From Osmia lignaria lignaria (Eukaryota > Arthropoda > Insecta > Hymenoptera > Megachilidae), in the NCBI RefSeq assembly GCF_051020975.1, contig NC_135035.1, positions 8,680,001 through 8,744,000 of the forward strand: DNA of 64,000 nucleotides, given 5' to 3'. Position 1 is the first letter of the stretch; each line of letters opens with the position of its first letter. Made by a program: the position numbers and the translations under genes. The notes below the pieces were generated by a model that was not told where the DNA came from, did no database searches, and saw only the letters and a program-made list of their open reading frames with translations. Shown here in pieces: positions 52,760-61,692 of this stretch.

Positions 52760-52879
52760 ACGAAACCGGTAGCGTTTGCAGTGCGGACCAATGTGAGCTA
52801 TGACGGATCCGTCGACGACGATTCGCCGGTTCATGGCTCGGCTGTCAGCTTCGACGTTCGTGATTTTCTGCACATCAAG
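52760..52879 (+). CDS. Ca-beta: Ca-beta exon 4: SH3 domain, first half
   Basis: Forty codons, phase 0 at both ends, residues 57-96 of isoform B. It opens TKPVAFAVRTNVSYDG and closes VSFDVRDFLHIK, nearly identical to the vertebrate SH3 opening strands (KPVAFAVRTNV, then the FEPKDFLHIKE segment). The loop between them (SVDDDSPVHGS) is more divergent, as in other beta subunits. In this family the SH3 fold is atypical: it packs against the GK domain in the same molecule and is not a normal proline-peptide binder. The exon is flanked by attatctag and gtaaat. Confidence 0.95.
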
Positions 52880-52986
52880 GTAAATTTATTCGAATCTTGA
52901 AGTCTGGATAAATTATAACCCAGACCTATGCGAAGCGTTTTCATTGTTATAATTAACGCGTTAATTTTTTCCGGGCTACTCTTCAG

Positions 52987-53197
52987 GAGAAGTACGATAA
53001 CAATTGGTGGATAGGTAGGCTGGTGAAAGAGAACTCGGACGTCGGTTTCATCCCTTCACCGGTGAAGTTGGAAGCCCTTAGGCAGCAGGCGAGCGCTGCA
53101 CGTGGCACGAAGGGTCTCTATTCGGCTCGTGGAGGGTCTTCAGGGAACCTTGGCGAGAGTGGTATGCCCTCACGTGGTTCCACACCACCTACACCAG
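52987..53197 (+). CDS. Ca-beta: Ca-beta exon 5: SH3 domain continued and start of HOOK
   Basis: Seventy codons plus one base (exit phase 1), residues 97-166 of isoform B. EKYDNNWWIGRLVKE and VGFIPSPVKLEALR are the diagnostic SH3 strands of CACNB, including the paired tryptophans. After about residue 127 the sequence turns Gly/Ser/Pro-rich (SARGGSSGNLGESG, then PSRGSTPPTPG). This is the HOOK linker, which in vertebrates is variable and is the site of alternative splicing. The acceptor is ctcttcag, and the donor is ccag|gtatcc, which is not the strongest. Phase 1 fits the next exon, which begins with gt to complete Gly. Confidence 0.95.
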
Positions 53198-54067
53198 GTA
53201 TCCTAGCACGTCCTTCTTTCTTTCCGACCCGAATACCACGGTGTACCTACTTGTTCGGGAATTCTCTCATCTCGACCGATCGATGACAAGAGTCCGACCG
53301 AGAAAACAGACGGAGGGATTGTATCCACGGCCAGTCGTATAAAAAAACCGAGACAGACAGAGAGAGAGAGAAAAAAAAAACAATGAACACTTTCGCTTGC
53401 TGCCATAAGTATCTGACCAACTCAAACACCGTAGCTTTCGTTCTATATCGCAAGCATTCTACGCGAGCTTTTCTTTTTTCTACCCCCTTTTTCATCCCCC
53501 TTTTTTTTAGTTGCGACGTGAATCGTCAGTAGCTATGGTCAAGTTATCGAGTTAGAATTATAGAGGGTATTTTAGTAATCGTCGCGTGGGTCATTGAGAA
53601 AGTTTTCTTCAAAAAAATTTATTGTTTATATGTTTGAAAACTTTCTGAATGACTTACGCGCACGAATAAGATCGTCCGCTTGATACTAGTGGTAATTTTT
53701 GTTCGCTTTTCGATCAGAACCTTCACTAGTCGACATACAAACACGTCTACACTTAATGTGCACAAATACACACGATACTCGTCTATTCGCTGTAAATGAA
53801 CTTTTAATATTAGGTTGTTGCATATCAAATGACCGGATCTCTTGTTTTTTTTTAAAGTTGAAAATTGTACGAATTAATTTCATATGTGACAATCTAATAG
53901 CTTCCACGTATCTTCAAGACCAATGCATCGAATTAGTACCCTAGATTCTTAGATTGCATTCAAGCTTCTCATTTAGTTTCCTTGAGAGAAAGAGGGACAC
54001 TTATCGATGCACAGGAGATGGCAATGATTTATCCCACGAGTTAATTGAAATGATATTTCATTGACAG
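53198..54067 (+). other. Intron 5 (HOOK intron)
   Basis: This 870-nt intron sits where vertebrate genes carry alternative HOOK exons. It holds a GA/poly-A microsatellite (53360-53380), a very strong pyrimidine tract and acceptor at 53461-53510 with no usable exon behind it, and a hairpin element (53584-53660). A mariner-like word (TTAGGTTGTTGCATATCAAA, from 53811) has no clear partner. Confidence 0.7.
53584..53660. mobile_element. Fold-back hairpin, probable MITE remnant
   Basis: The left arm (gcgtgggtcattgagaaagt) pairs with the inverted right arm ending at 53660, about 24 bp with three or four mismatches and a loop of about 21 AT-rich bases. A coding role is excluded by size. The form matches a solo inverted-repeat remnant of a DNA transposon, but I see no target duplication. 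Confidence 0.45.
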
Positions 54068-54165
54068 GTGACGATAGCGACAGTGTGGGAAACGTACGTG
54101 GCGGTAAGGCAACGCTGACCACACCACCTGCCAAGGAGAAACGGAAGAACTTCTTCAAGAAGCCG
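54068..54165 (+). CDS. Ca-beta: Ca-beta exon 6: HOOK region with basic cluster
   Basis: Ninety-eight bases, entry phase 1 and exit phase 0, residues 167-199 of isoform B. The product runs GDDSDSVGNVRGG to TTPPAKEKRKNFFKKP. The first half is acidic and Ser-rich; the second half matches the vertebrate HOOK end (RRPTPPASAKQKQK and similar), with a denser basic patch, KEKRKNFFKK. Basic HOOK patches in vertebrate beta subunits can bind membrane phospholipid and slow inactivation; applying that here is inference. Boundaries are tttcattgacag and gtaaac. In vertebrates the corresponding exon is the variable one, and no second version of it is evident here. Confidence 0.93.
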
Positions 54166-54664
54166 GTAAACGATCATCAACCTAACCATCTCGATTCCTT
54201 TTTTTGTATTTTCTTGCGATCCGTGCCTGGATGTTCTCGTTGAATCGAATCGAGAACAGCCGGTGGTATGCGGGAAGTCTCGTCCGTTTTGTTTAAAGGC
54301 TGGTCGAAACCGTTTGTATATTCGATACACGATGCTTTACGATCCGCGTACCGATCGTCAGACGAGATTAACATTTTTCATGGATTTGGCAAAGATTCGG
54401 CGTGTGCGATAAAGCCGGTGACGTGGACGAGGCTTTCGTGTCTAAATTTATCAGTCGGTGCTAGAAAATATCGTGGGCCACGCGAGGACTAGCAGATTTA
54501 TTTCTGTGAGTATGCGACTCTCTGTGCGCGATATGCGTTAGATCTCTTCTTCCCTGAGCACCGTCGTACGTTTGTAAACTTTCTGAATCAAAGAGAACGA
54601 GTTTGTGGAATAATTTCGAACAATTGTCGATTGATGAAGATCAACTTTGTTCGTGGGTTTCCAG
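54166..54664 (+). other. Intron 6
   Basis: No supported feature. An orphan good donor (gtgagtat, gt at 54506) has no open exon ending on it in the required phase. Confidence 0.75.
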
Positions 54665-54801
54665 GAAACGACTACACCGTATGACGTGGTACCTTCTATG
54701 AGGCCTGTGGTCCTGGTGGGTCCTTCGTTGAAGGGTTATCAGGTGACGGATATGATGCAGAAGGCTTTGTTTGATTTTCTGAAGCATCGGTTTGCTGGCA
54801 G
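54665..54801 (+). CDS. Ca-beta: Ca-beta exon 7: start of the GK-like domain
   Basis: Forty-five codons plus two bases (exit phase 2), residues 200-244. PYDVVPSMRPVVLVGPSLKG followed by TDMMQKALFDFLKHRFAGR is almost identical to vertebrate CACNB. GPSLKG replaces the nucleotide-binding P-loop of true guanylate kinases (GxxGxGK), so catalysis is not expected; in this family the fold is a protein-binding module. The MMQKALFDFL helix contributes to the groove that holds the AID helix of the alpha1 I-II linker. The acceptor is gggtttccag. The donor is cag|gtcggt, with the Arg codon split. Confidence 0.95.
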
Positions 54802-54905
54802 GTCGGTTCATTTATCAGTTTATTATTTCTTCGTAACACGTGTCAAGGTCCTAGATATCAACATGGACCTCGTCCAAGAAGATAAATAAATTCCTTTGTT
54901 TCCAG

Positions 54906-55071
54906 AATAATTATCACTAGGGTAATGGCAGACATTTCGCTAGCGAAGAGATCATTGCTAAATAATCCAACTAAAAGAGCGATCATGGAACGATCGACCA
55001 GTAGGAGCAGCTGTCTGGCGGAGGTTCAAGCTGAGATTGAAAGGATTTTCGAGCTGGCCAGAACCTTACAG
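54906..55071 (+). CDS. Ca-beta: Ca-beta exon 8: GK-like domain, middle
   Basis: One base completing Arg plus 55 codons, residues 246-300, exit phase 0. It encodes ITRVMADISLAKRSLLNNP, then the ERSTSRSSCLAEVQAEIERI helix and FELARTLQ. The vertebrate counterpart is ITRVTADISLAKRSVLNNP...LAEVQSEIERIFELARTLQ. The small differences (III for ISI; an extra Cys after RSS) are conservative. The exon follows a 104-nt intron (54802-54905) with a ttccag acceptor and ends at cag|gtaatt. The following intron is only 60 nt long and is open in frame. Confidence 0.95.
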
Positions 55072-55131
55072 GTAATTAAACAGTCGTCATCCCTTAAATC
55101 CATTCTTCCACGTCATCTTCGTCTCTTCCAG
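55072..55131 (+). other. Intron 8, 60 nt, open in the coding frame
   Basis: This runs gtaatt to a long pyrimidine tract ending cttccag. Its length is a multiple of three and it contains no in-frame stop, so retaining it would insert 20 residues (VIKQSSSLKSILPRHLRLFQ) into the GK domain just before the LVVLD strand. Conserved vertebrate proteins join LQ directly to LV, so splicing is the default. Confidence 0.9.
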
Positions 55132-55501
55132 CTGGTGGTTCTCGATTGCGACACCATTAATCATCCGTCGCAGTTGGCGAAGACCAGTCTAGCACCAACG
55201 ATCGTCTACCTGAAGATCTCGTCGCCGAAAGTGCTGCAGAGGTTGATCAAAACGCGTGGCAAGTCTCAGATCAGACACCTGAACGTACAAATGGTAGCAG
55301 CGGAGAAGTTGGCCCAGTGTCCGCCGGAGATGTTCGACGTGATCCTGGATGAGAATCAGTTGGAGGAAGCTTGCGAACACGTGGCCGAGTACTTGGAAGC
55401 TTACTGGAGGGCCACGCATCCTCCTGTGATCGCGTCGGTGCCACGGCCCATTCCTGCACCCGACGTACCTGTGGATGCGTTGACACCTCGCGTCACATCA
55501 G
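55132..55501 (+). CDS. Ca-beta: Ca-beta exon 9: end of the GK-like domain (spliced form)
   Basis: One hundred and twenty-three codons plus one base (exit phase 1), residues 301-423. It encodes LVVLDCDTINHPSQLAKTSL, then IVYLKISSPKVLQRLI, RGKSQIRHLNVQMVAAEKLA, CPPEMFDVILDENQLEEACE and YLEAYWRATHPP. These match vertebrate CACNB almost residue for residue. The DENQLEEACEHVAEYLEAYW helix lines the AID-binding pocket. After THPP the sequence becomes a proline-rich linker (PRPIPAPDVPVDALTPRVTS) specific to the insect form. A donor g|gtatcc at 55502 sends transcripts to the downstream alternative exons; if unused, the frame continues for eight more codons to TGA 55525-55527. Confidence 0.95.
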
Positions 55502-55527
55502 GTATCCCGTTCATTCCGACACCGTGA
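55502..55527 (+). CDS. Ca-beta: Read-through C-terminus of exon 9
   Basis: When the 55502 donor is not used the protein ends GIPFIPTP followed by TGA. With the isoform B start this gives 431 residues, a core-only short form. Downstream AATAAA signals at 56055 and 56131 could end this transcript. Whether the form is made, or is simply intron sequence, cannot be decided here. Confidence 0.5.
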
Positions 55528-55963
55528 GATCATGGCCATACGAATTCGTCGAGGTTCGCTACGTAGTTGTGTAAATGGTTTCGAAGTACAAATATTCTAC
55601 GTGATTTTCATTATCGCGGAGAATGGAGTCGCTGATGGGATCACGCCGGTCTGGATGGGTGACCTGGTTAGGGGGCCTTCAGGGTAGAGTATTTGTATTT
55701 AGAAAAGTTCCATCGGACGATGCTGGTTTCTCGTTCGACATCCGTGAACTAGAGATTACGAATTCGCGATTCGAACAGGAAAATCGAGCATATCATTCAA
55801 CGGATCGATGATCATTGATTTTTCATCTATCACGATTATCCTCTTATAGACTCCATACGATCCTCTCTTCTCCGGTCATGACGCTGGGTCGAGGTTTCTA
55901 ATTCATTCGAAATTCTTTAACAAGTTCCAATTTTCGTCGACTAACAAGTTCTTGCCTCTTTAG
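55528..55963 (+). other. Intron 9 or 3' UTR of the read-through form
   Basis: No coding feature is supported. The sequence ends in a good pyrimidine tract (gttcttgcctctttag) in front of the 33-nt exon. Confidence 0.6.
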
Positions 55964-55996
55964 GTAGCTGTCACGAGAGTTACCACGAGCCAAGAG
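55964..55996 (+). CDS. Ca-beta: Ca-beta 33-nt cassette exon in the C-terminal region
   Basis: A micro-exon with a strong acceptor (cttgcctctttag) and a good donor (gag|gtaact). Entered in phase 1 from 55501, it reads G-SCHESYHEPR and leaves in phase 1, so it can be included or skipped without changing the frame of any downstream 3' exon. It is open only in this phase arrangement. Its His/Glu/Tyr-rich peptide joins smoothly to the GSGSYSGG start of the 59202 exon. It is too short for any gene finder that relies on length. I have no family match for the peptide itself; splice signals and phase carry the call. Confidence 0.75.
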
Positions 55997-56908
55997 GTAA
56001 CTCAAACCTACTCCTCGAGCAATATCCTTTTTTCAATTTTTCAGATTAAGTAATAATAAATCATGTAACAAATATCCTTCTCCTACTTAACCGTCGCGCA
56101 GTGTTCCGTTACTTGCTTATAGAAAGAGGGAATAAAAGATCCTGTAATTACTCTTTCGAATACCTTCTGTCTTATGGAGATATTTCTGGTGAATACTGGC
56201 GACATTCGAAGCTAGTAATGAAACACGTCTATAGTAACTGATATCATTTAGCTGCACGTAGCCGTTGCATGGACTCGTGTTAGAATGTAGAGCTATTCTT
56301 ATCGGGAAAGACTGCTAGTGATTGTACAACCTATACTGAGCCTTGTAAATTATTACGATACGTTCGATATCAGCTGCACGCCTTTCTTTATATGCACATT
56401 AAATCGTTTGAACGACACAGGAAATACATATTATCTATTTCTTCTTCTTGTAAATACTCTGCTCTACTTTTGTGCGAATTCGATCGGTGCTGTTCAGACA
56501 AAGCTTTAGAATCTCGTTTATTTTTATATTAAATTCGCGTACGTGTCCTAAGAACAGCGCCGATTTAAGATTGTCCTGTCGGTGATAAAATATATCTGTT
56601 ATTTCAGCCAAGTGTCATTTCTAATGGAATCGTTTGAAAATGAAAACGTTTCGAATTAGAATGCTTTTATCTTGCTTTTAAATAGTTCCTCCAAGACACT
56701 TATCTTTGTGAGTTTTACCATCATCATATTTCACTCACCGACAGTGCAAACTACGTATACTTCCGCGTTCTATGCATGATCAGATAGATTGAAACTAGCA
56801 GTCTTTAAGTTATTCGAGAGATACGATCGAGAATTACACGTACGTTTGTCGTGATGGACGATTGATCGATGAGAAAGCACGACACCTTTACATTGAATTT
56901 CTTTTCAG
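55997..56908 (+). other. Intron 10
   Basis: Contains AATAAA at 56055-56060 and 56131-56136, usable by the read-through transcript. Nothing else is supported. Confidence 0.6.
56131..56136 (+). promoter_or_regulatory. AATAAA polyadenylation signal candidate (read-through form)
   Basis: AATAAA (agggaataaaagatcc) lies 604 nt after the TGA at 55527, with T-rich sequence following. A second AATAAA is at 56055-56060. Confidence 0.35.
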
Positions 56909-57045
56909 CGACAATGTATGGATCGGCAAACTTGTATCAACCGCAGCAAGACAATGGCGCGCTTGCTCTCGTTAGTTTCAACCACGTGTTCATCTTGTTT
57001 TTTCTTTGTTCATCGACTCCTTATCCTGCACTCCGTCCGACATGA
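56909..57045 (+). CDS. Ca-beta: Ca-beta alternative 3' exon (ATMYGSANLY form)
   Basis: An excellent acceptor (gaatttcttttcag) is followed, in phase 1, by ATMYGSANLYQPQQDNGALAL, which has clear coding character. The frame then runs through a hydrophobic, less protein-like stretch to TGA at 57043-57045. Either this is the terminal exon, or the real exon stops earlier at a poor donor near 56973 (ctc|gttagt, phase 0, or tta|gtttca, phase 1). Only the phase 1 donor would keep the frame of the known downstream exons. Start and phase are well supported; the 3' limit is not. It is absent from vertebrate proteins I know. Confidence 0.5.
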
Positions 57046-57566
57046 ACAAACCATACGATTTTTATGCGTTCATTTCATCTATATGATCGTTTATCACATC
57101 TCTAGCTGCAGCTTACCTCGTGCACGCTGCGCTCTCGATTACCTTGACACGAGTGGATTTCATTGTTTCTATTCGAAATTGTTCAAATTTTCGTAATGAC
57201 CCTAATAGGAAGCCCTAATATTCATCGGCATCGACTAATGATGCTAATTCTATTAATTTGAAATTAGGTTACACGAAATCCATTCGTGTCCTCGTGCTAC
57301 GCAAAACTAACACCACCCCAGCTACAGCCTTTAAAAGATCCTAGAACGTGATATCAATTCCGTAAAAATCCTTTTTCGTTTCACTCAAGATTCCATGCTT
57401 TGCATTCATTTCGCGATGTTCTCAACGAAACGGAGACCTCGTAAAAATCACGAAAAATTACATAAACCGAAAAAAAAAAGAAAAAGTAACAGTATCGGTA
57501 GGCCAGGTTCACGCACAATTGGCAATCAGCTCTGACTCCGATGTTCTCTTTGTTTACGTGTAAAAG
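57046..57566 (+). other. Intron before the 57567 exon
   Basis: No feature supported. The acceptor side (tgttctctttgtttacgtgtaaaag) has a fair pyrimidine tract. Confidence 0.55.
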
Positions 57567-57661
57567 CCGTGGAGGCGGTGGCTGCCACGGGAGTCATCCG
57601 AAAACAGGGCCAGTTCACCTTAGGTCGGGGTGACGAGAACAAGCCCAAAGAGTCGAGCTAA
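57567..57661 (+). CDS. Ca-beta: Ca-beta alternative 3' terminal exon (KPKESS end)
   Basis: Entered in phase 1, this gives A-VEAVAATGVIRKQGQFTL, then GRGDENKPKESS and TAA at 57659-57661. An AATAAA lies 38 nt after the stop, so it looks like a complete terminal exon. Attached to isoform B without the 33-nt exon it yields 454 residues, with it 465. The tail is charged and Lys/Glu-rich. The acceptor ends aaaag, which is weaker than the others. Reading from any other phase meets a stop early. No homologous tail is known to me. Confidence 0.65.
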
Positions 57662-57699
57662 GCAAAATGCTCTCACATACAACGAGGGTCGGCCTTGAA

Positions 57700-57705
57700 A
57701 ATAAA
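57700..57705 (+). promoter_or_regulatory. AATAAA polyadenylation signal of the 57567 exon
   Basis: AATAAA (ttgaaaataaacgacc) begins 38 nt downstream of the TAA stop. It is the nearest signal to any of the stop codons and supports a short 3' UTR. Confidence 0.55.
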
Positions 57706-59201
57706 CGACCGACCTCTTCCACACTTCTTCCTCATCATGGATGAGATTTAACCGGGCTAGACCGACCGATGAATTGTGCAACTCGTCCTCCCCGACCAAC
57801 TCCTTAATACGGGGATACGATTGAGAGAATTAGAGACTGTGTGTAATAGGGAAACATCCTTTATGAGGTCGCGTTGTAAGTACAGACGGGTTTGGTGCAT
57901 GGGCCCGGTGAACGGGACCTACCTGTTTCTCTTGCCCAAAGAGAAGGATTTATGATTTATTATATATTATCACTTTTGTTCGTCACAATACCCATGATGT
58001 TCCTCCTCGTTTTATCTGTTTCTATTTTTTTTTTATTATTATTCTTTCTTTTGTTGAATCCATATATCAGGACCGTTTTCCTTTCGTTCAACTCTAATTT
58101 CGTTATTAACCCCTTAATCCTTATTATTAATGAATAGATTAATTTTTTCAAATCGATGATTCTCGGAAGATGGATCATTGAAATAAATATAACTTAAATT
58201 TAGAATTTAGATAAAATATTTCTGAGCGTTAAGGGGTTAAGATTTTGATTTTCTTGACTTTGGTTCCTTTTACGTAAATCTTTTTTTTTATTGTCTGTCT
58301 CGCAAGCCCTTCACCAACCCTTCTCAATATAGAATAGGCTGATAGAGTAGTTTAACGTGTTAGAGGCATTAACGAGAGAAGTTGTCGATGTTAATTGGAC
58401 CTCGTTCGCGGGTTTCCTTCGAACAGGATCTTCGAAATCCTTCTTTTGGGACATTGGCTTGTTTTTGTGCCCCTCTTCCCACCTTTTTCTAACGCGACAT
58501 TCTCGTATCGCGGATGTTTCTTTTCTTTTTTTATTCGCCCGCGAAAGGAACGAGTCCACGAATGAGGGACTCGACGACCAAGTTTTCAGACTTTCCCCGA
58601 TTCCTTGCGCTCCCACGCAAGGATCCAGCTCGAACGTCGGAGTCTTTGCAGCGTGTTATTTTACCTTGTCGATATTTTTTTTTTTATTTTGCCTTTTTTT
58701 CCGGTCTTTTTGCATAGCTAGCCCTGCATGCACTGACTGTTAGTAGTGTGAGGTGTTTTCAGTTTTCTTAGATGTGACACGTAGTAGGTGGATTGAATTG
58801 GTTCCTCACCGTTTGACAGTGACCATTAACTGTAATCGAAGTAACATTCTATCTGATAATATAGTTTTTGGAGTGGAAATAGTGAGACTTGTCGGGTCTC
58901 AAGTTCGACGTAATGATATTTAATTAATTAAAATAATTTGGTACTAGCTACGTCAAGCTTGAGAAATTAAAATTCGAAAGGATCTATCATTGACAAACTT
59001 TTCTTTTTACAAGAAAACTTATTATATGCAAGCAGAAAAGTTACCCTTTCGAATTTTATTATAATCAACCCTGAATTACTGTAACCCAAACTTACCATTT
59101 GTTTCAAAATAGATTTCTAATCGGTATCGTAGGGTTACAGTAATTCAAGCAAAGTCAATGAAAGATCAAGTTCACGAAATGACAAGTCTGTTGAAATTCA
59201 G
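57706..59201 (+). other. Intron before the last exon
   Basis: Contains the TTAA-flanked element at 58110-58236. The 128-codon frame at 58357-58743 is T-rich and domain-free, so it is not called. The stretch ends in the acceptor gttgaaattcag. Confidence 0.6.
58110..58236. mobile_element. TTAA-flanked 127-bp inverted-repeat element
   Basis: It begins CCCCTTAATCC and ends with GGATTAAGGGG-like sequence (gcgttaagggg), with TTAA at both borders (58106-58109 and 58237-58240). The ends pair over about eight bases. The TTAA target points to piggyBac-type insertion. There is no coding capacity. Confidence 0.5.
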
Positions 59202-59398
59202 GATCGGGCTCGTACAGCGGCGGACACGTGAGCGAGGGAACGAGAAGATCGAGGTTGGAGAGGATGGATCGTGATCGTGGTGATCGTGGTGAACACGATT
59301 ATGGGACCGAGGAGGAATCGTACGTTGGTGGCGTCGATTACGGCAGTGCATCGAGGCGTCGCCAGCAGCAAGACCCGCGCGCATTAAATGCCATTTAG
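59202..59398 (+). CDS. Ca-beta: Ca-beta last coding exon: long C-terminus
   Basis: Two bases complete Gly and 64 codons follow, ending with TAG at 59396-59398. The product runs SGSYSGGHVSEGTRRSRLER, then MDRDRGDRGEHDYGTEEESY and SASRRRQQQDPRALNAI. It is hydrophilic, Arg/Asp/Gly-rich and probably disordered, like the variable C-tails of other beta subunits. The Asp-Arg repeats echo the RD repeats of the isoform A N-terminus, so the longest isoform carries charged repeats at both ends. Phase 1 entry is required and is the only frame open across the exon. With isoform B and the 33-nt exon the protein is 499 residues. Confidence 0.88.
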
Positions 59399-60792
59399 GA
59401 GCTGGGGCCCCGGGGCCTGTCGCTACTGCGCTGTCCCCACCTGCGCACCACTGCTCTTTAGTGGGGTCGCCACCTGGTACGCTACTGAAAAACGTACGAA
59501 GTGCTTATAAAAATGCTACCTTAGCGAAAATTTGTCGCTCTGGTCTGTCAGTGGGGTTTCTTTCCTGTCCGCTATCCGTATGAACGTTTATTTTCCGATT
59601 TCGCTAGCCGAGTAAAATGATACACGCTTCGAAAAATATGCTGCCGCCAGCCTCCACGGATTTCTGTTTCCTTTTTATTCCTTTCGCCGCCCAAAATATA
59701 TTGGGTGATACCCAGTCTTCGGTAAATTAAATCGATTGATTTCGTACGATCTATGATGGAACGTACATGCACGACAAGAATAACGTAGAATCCTCTTACA
59801 ACGTTATCCCCTTCTGTTCGTTTACAGAGTTTCAATTATCGAATTCGCTGTAATGGAATGAAAGAATGCGAGAGAGTGAGAGCAAGAGGAGAGTGATCGA
59901 TTTAGCCAGCGAAAACTTTCACGAGCATTATTTCCAACAGGAATTCCGCAAACGATGGGCGGGGTTGAAACGAATTATCGAAATGTCCTAATCGATGCGG
60001 TACGCACAGGATAAATCCCCCATTCGCGGAACCAGCTCAACGAGATGAGTATAATTACGTGAACAAATCAAAGAAACATACGTTCATGAGAATGATAGTG
60101 TATCGAGAGAGAAAGGGTGAGAGGGTAAGAGAGAAAGAAATGAAAGAGGGATAAAAAGAGCCCTGGGGCCTTAATTTTTGCGCTCACTCCTCCCGGGCCC
60201 CTATACCCACCCCCACGAGAAGCAAATCGAGCTTCGTGATTGCGAATAATTATCTATGAGAGCTTCGTGAATCGGCATCGGGTATTCAAAGGCACGAGAT
60301 CTTCGCTCGAAAGTTAGATAGACGATCGTTCTGGTAAACGAAGAAATACGAGGGAAGAAAAACTATACGGGAAAATTTCGATACGAATTTTTGCGTAGTA
60401 TTCTTTCAATTCGGCCACGAGAACAATGATAGTCGCTTCGACATAGAGGAAAATCATTAAAGAAAATAAGAAACGAAGAAAGTCACTCTAGTCGAATATG
60501 TTTAGTATCGATCGCATGGTAAATTCTATATTAGGAATTTTCGTATATAAACGAATTTTCAACGATTACGAAATCGGTGCAAGACGAATTATACGCGCGT
60601 GGCGATGGGTTGGGATCAGATCATTCTGATAAATATAATCGAACAGTTGAAAGTTTTCGACTATCGAAGCGCGTTGACGATCGCCGCGCTAGGCTGACGT
60701 GTTTATACGTTTTATTAGAGTCTATTACGTGGAACAGGATATACACAGGTACATACGAACACGAAAAGGACATGCACACATACACATATGTA

Positions 60793-60970
60793 CATTATTG
60801 GTCAAAAAAGTATGGGACCATTTGCAGTGAATATCTTTAACCATTTCGCTATTAAAATTATTAAAAACACTTGTAGTAACAGATATATCTATCTTTTTTG
60901 CTCGGTACTCAAATCCTCTGAAATTTGTAATTTTCCAATTAAAATGGTTCCATACCTTCGGCCATCGGTG
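60793..60970. mobile_element. Tc1-like MITE, 178 bp
   Basis: The left end TTGGTCAAAAAAGTATGGGACCATTT-type sequence (60798 onward) pairs with the inverted right end (ATGGCCGAAGGTATGGAACC). TA dinucleotides border the element (60791-60792 and 60971-60972). The GGTCAAAA...TATGGGACC pattern recalls Tc1-type termini. It has only AT-rich interior and no transposase. It lies in the 3' UTR or flank, and its interior ATTAAA could act as a polyadenylation signal. Confidence 0.65.
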
Positions 60971-61550
60971 TATATACACAGGACAACACGGTAAGACTTT
61001 GAACACTACTTTGTGTATATAGTATACATACATAAATAATAATATATAAATATGAATATATTGTATACGCGGTGAACACTTCCATCTCTGTCGCTCGACA
61101 AAAATGAATCTCGATCGAGGCAAAGCGAGAGAAAAGTAGAGTGAAAGAGAGACAGAGTGAAAGGGTGGGAGAGAAAGAGAAAGAATGAAGATGATACTAT
61201 ACCATAGATAACGAATCCAATAGTTATACTGTGTACATATTGTAAGAAGCCTTTAAAAGAACGAGTCCTTTTCGTTTCGATTGCCGTGAACTCAGTGTTG
61301 TCAGGCTGCATCGTGGATCACTTTGTACACTAAAGCAGATTTTCATTGTTATCGACACATTTTTCAGTCCTCGTTGTTATCAATCTCTACGCTTTTGATG
61401 CACTACGATTTTCCTGCAACCACAAGATATTTACCGAATAATTGATACAGACATACATACACGTACACTTACACAGATTGCATGGATCCAATCGTGGCAA
61501 CCGATAACACCGATGGAGTTCTGATAGCTCACGTGTTTGTTGGCCTTTAA

Positions 61551-61692
61551 CCCTTTCGGTGCTAAATACTTCTGATATAAAATTTCTTTGCATAGGTTTC
61601 AATTTTGTTATCATTTAAAAATTGACAAATTTTCATCCACTCAGCCACTGGACAATGCAACAGAATTGTTAAAATTCATAGCACCGAAAGGG
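61551..61692. mobile_element. TTAA-flanked piggyBac-like MITE, 142 bp
   Basis: The two ends are perfect inverted copies: TTAACCCTTTCGGTGCTA at the left, its reverse complement at the right, with the TTAA belonging to the target site (61547-61550 and 61693-61696). The element itself starts CCCTTTCGG. TTAA target use with CCC-starting ends is characteristic of piggyBac. The interior is AT-rich without an open frame. It is the clearest member of a possible family in this window (compare 49136 and 58110). Confidence 0.75.

Noticed and set aside
54259..54505. Possible exon before the gtgagtat donor in intron 6
   Set aside because: The frame required after exon 6 (phase 0) hits a stop before the donor.
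54925..55527. One continuous 200-codon ORF across the GK domain
   Set aside because: It reads through the 60-nt intron 8; family conservation joins LQ to LV directly, so it is two exons.
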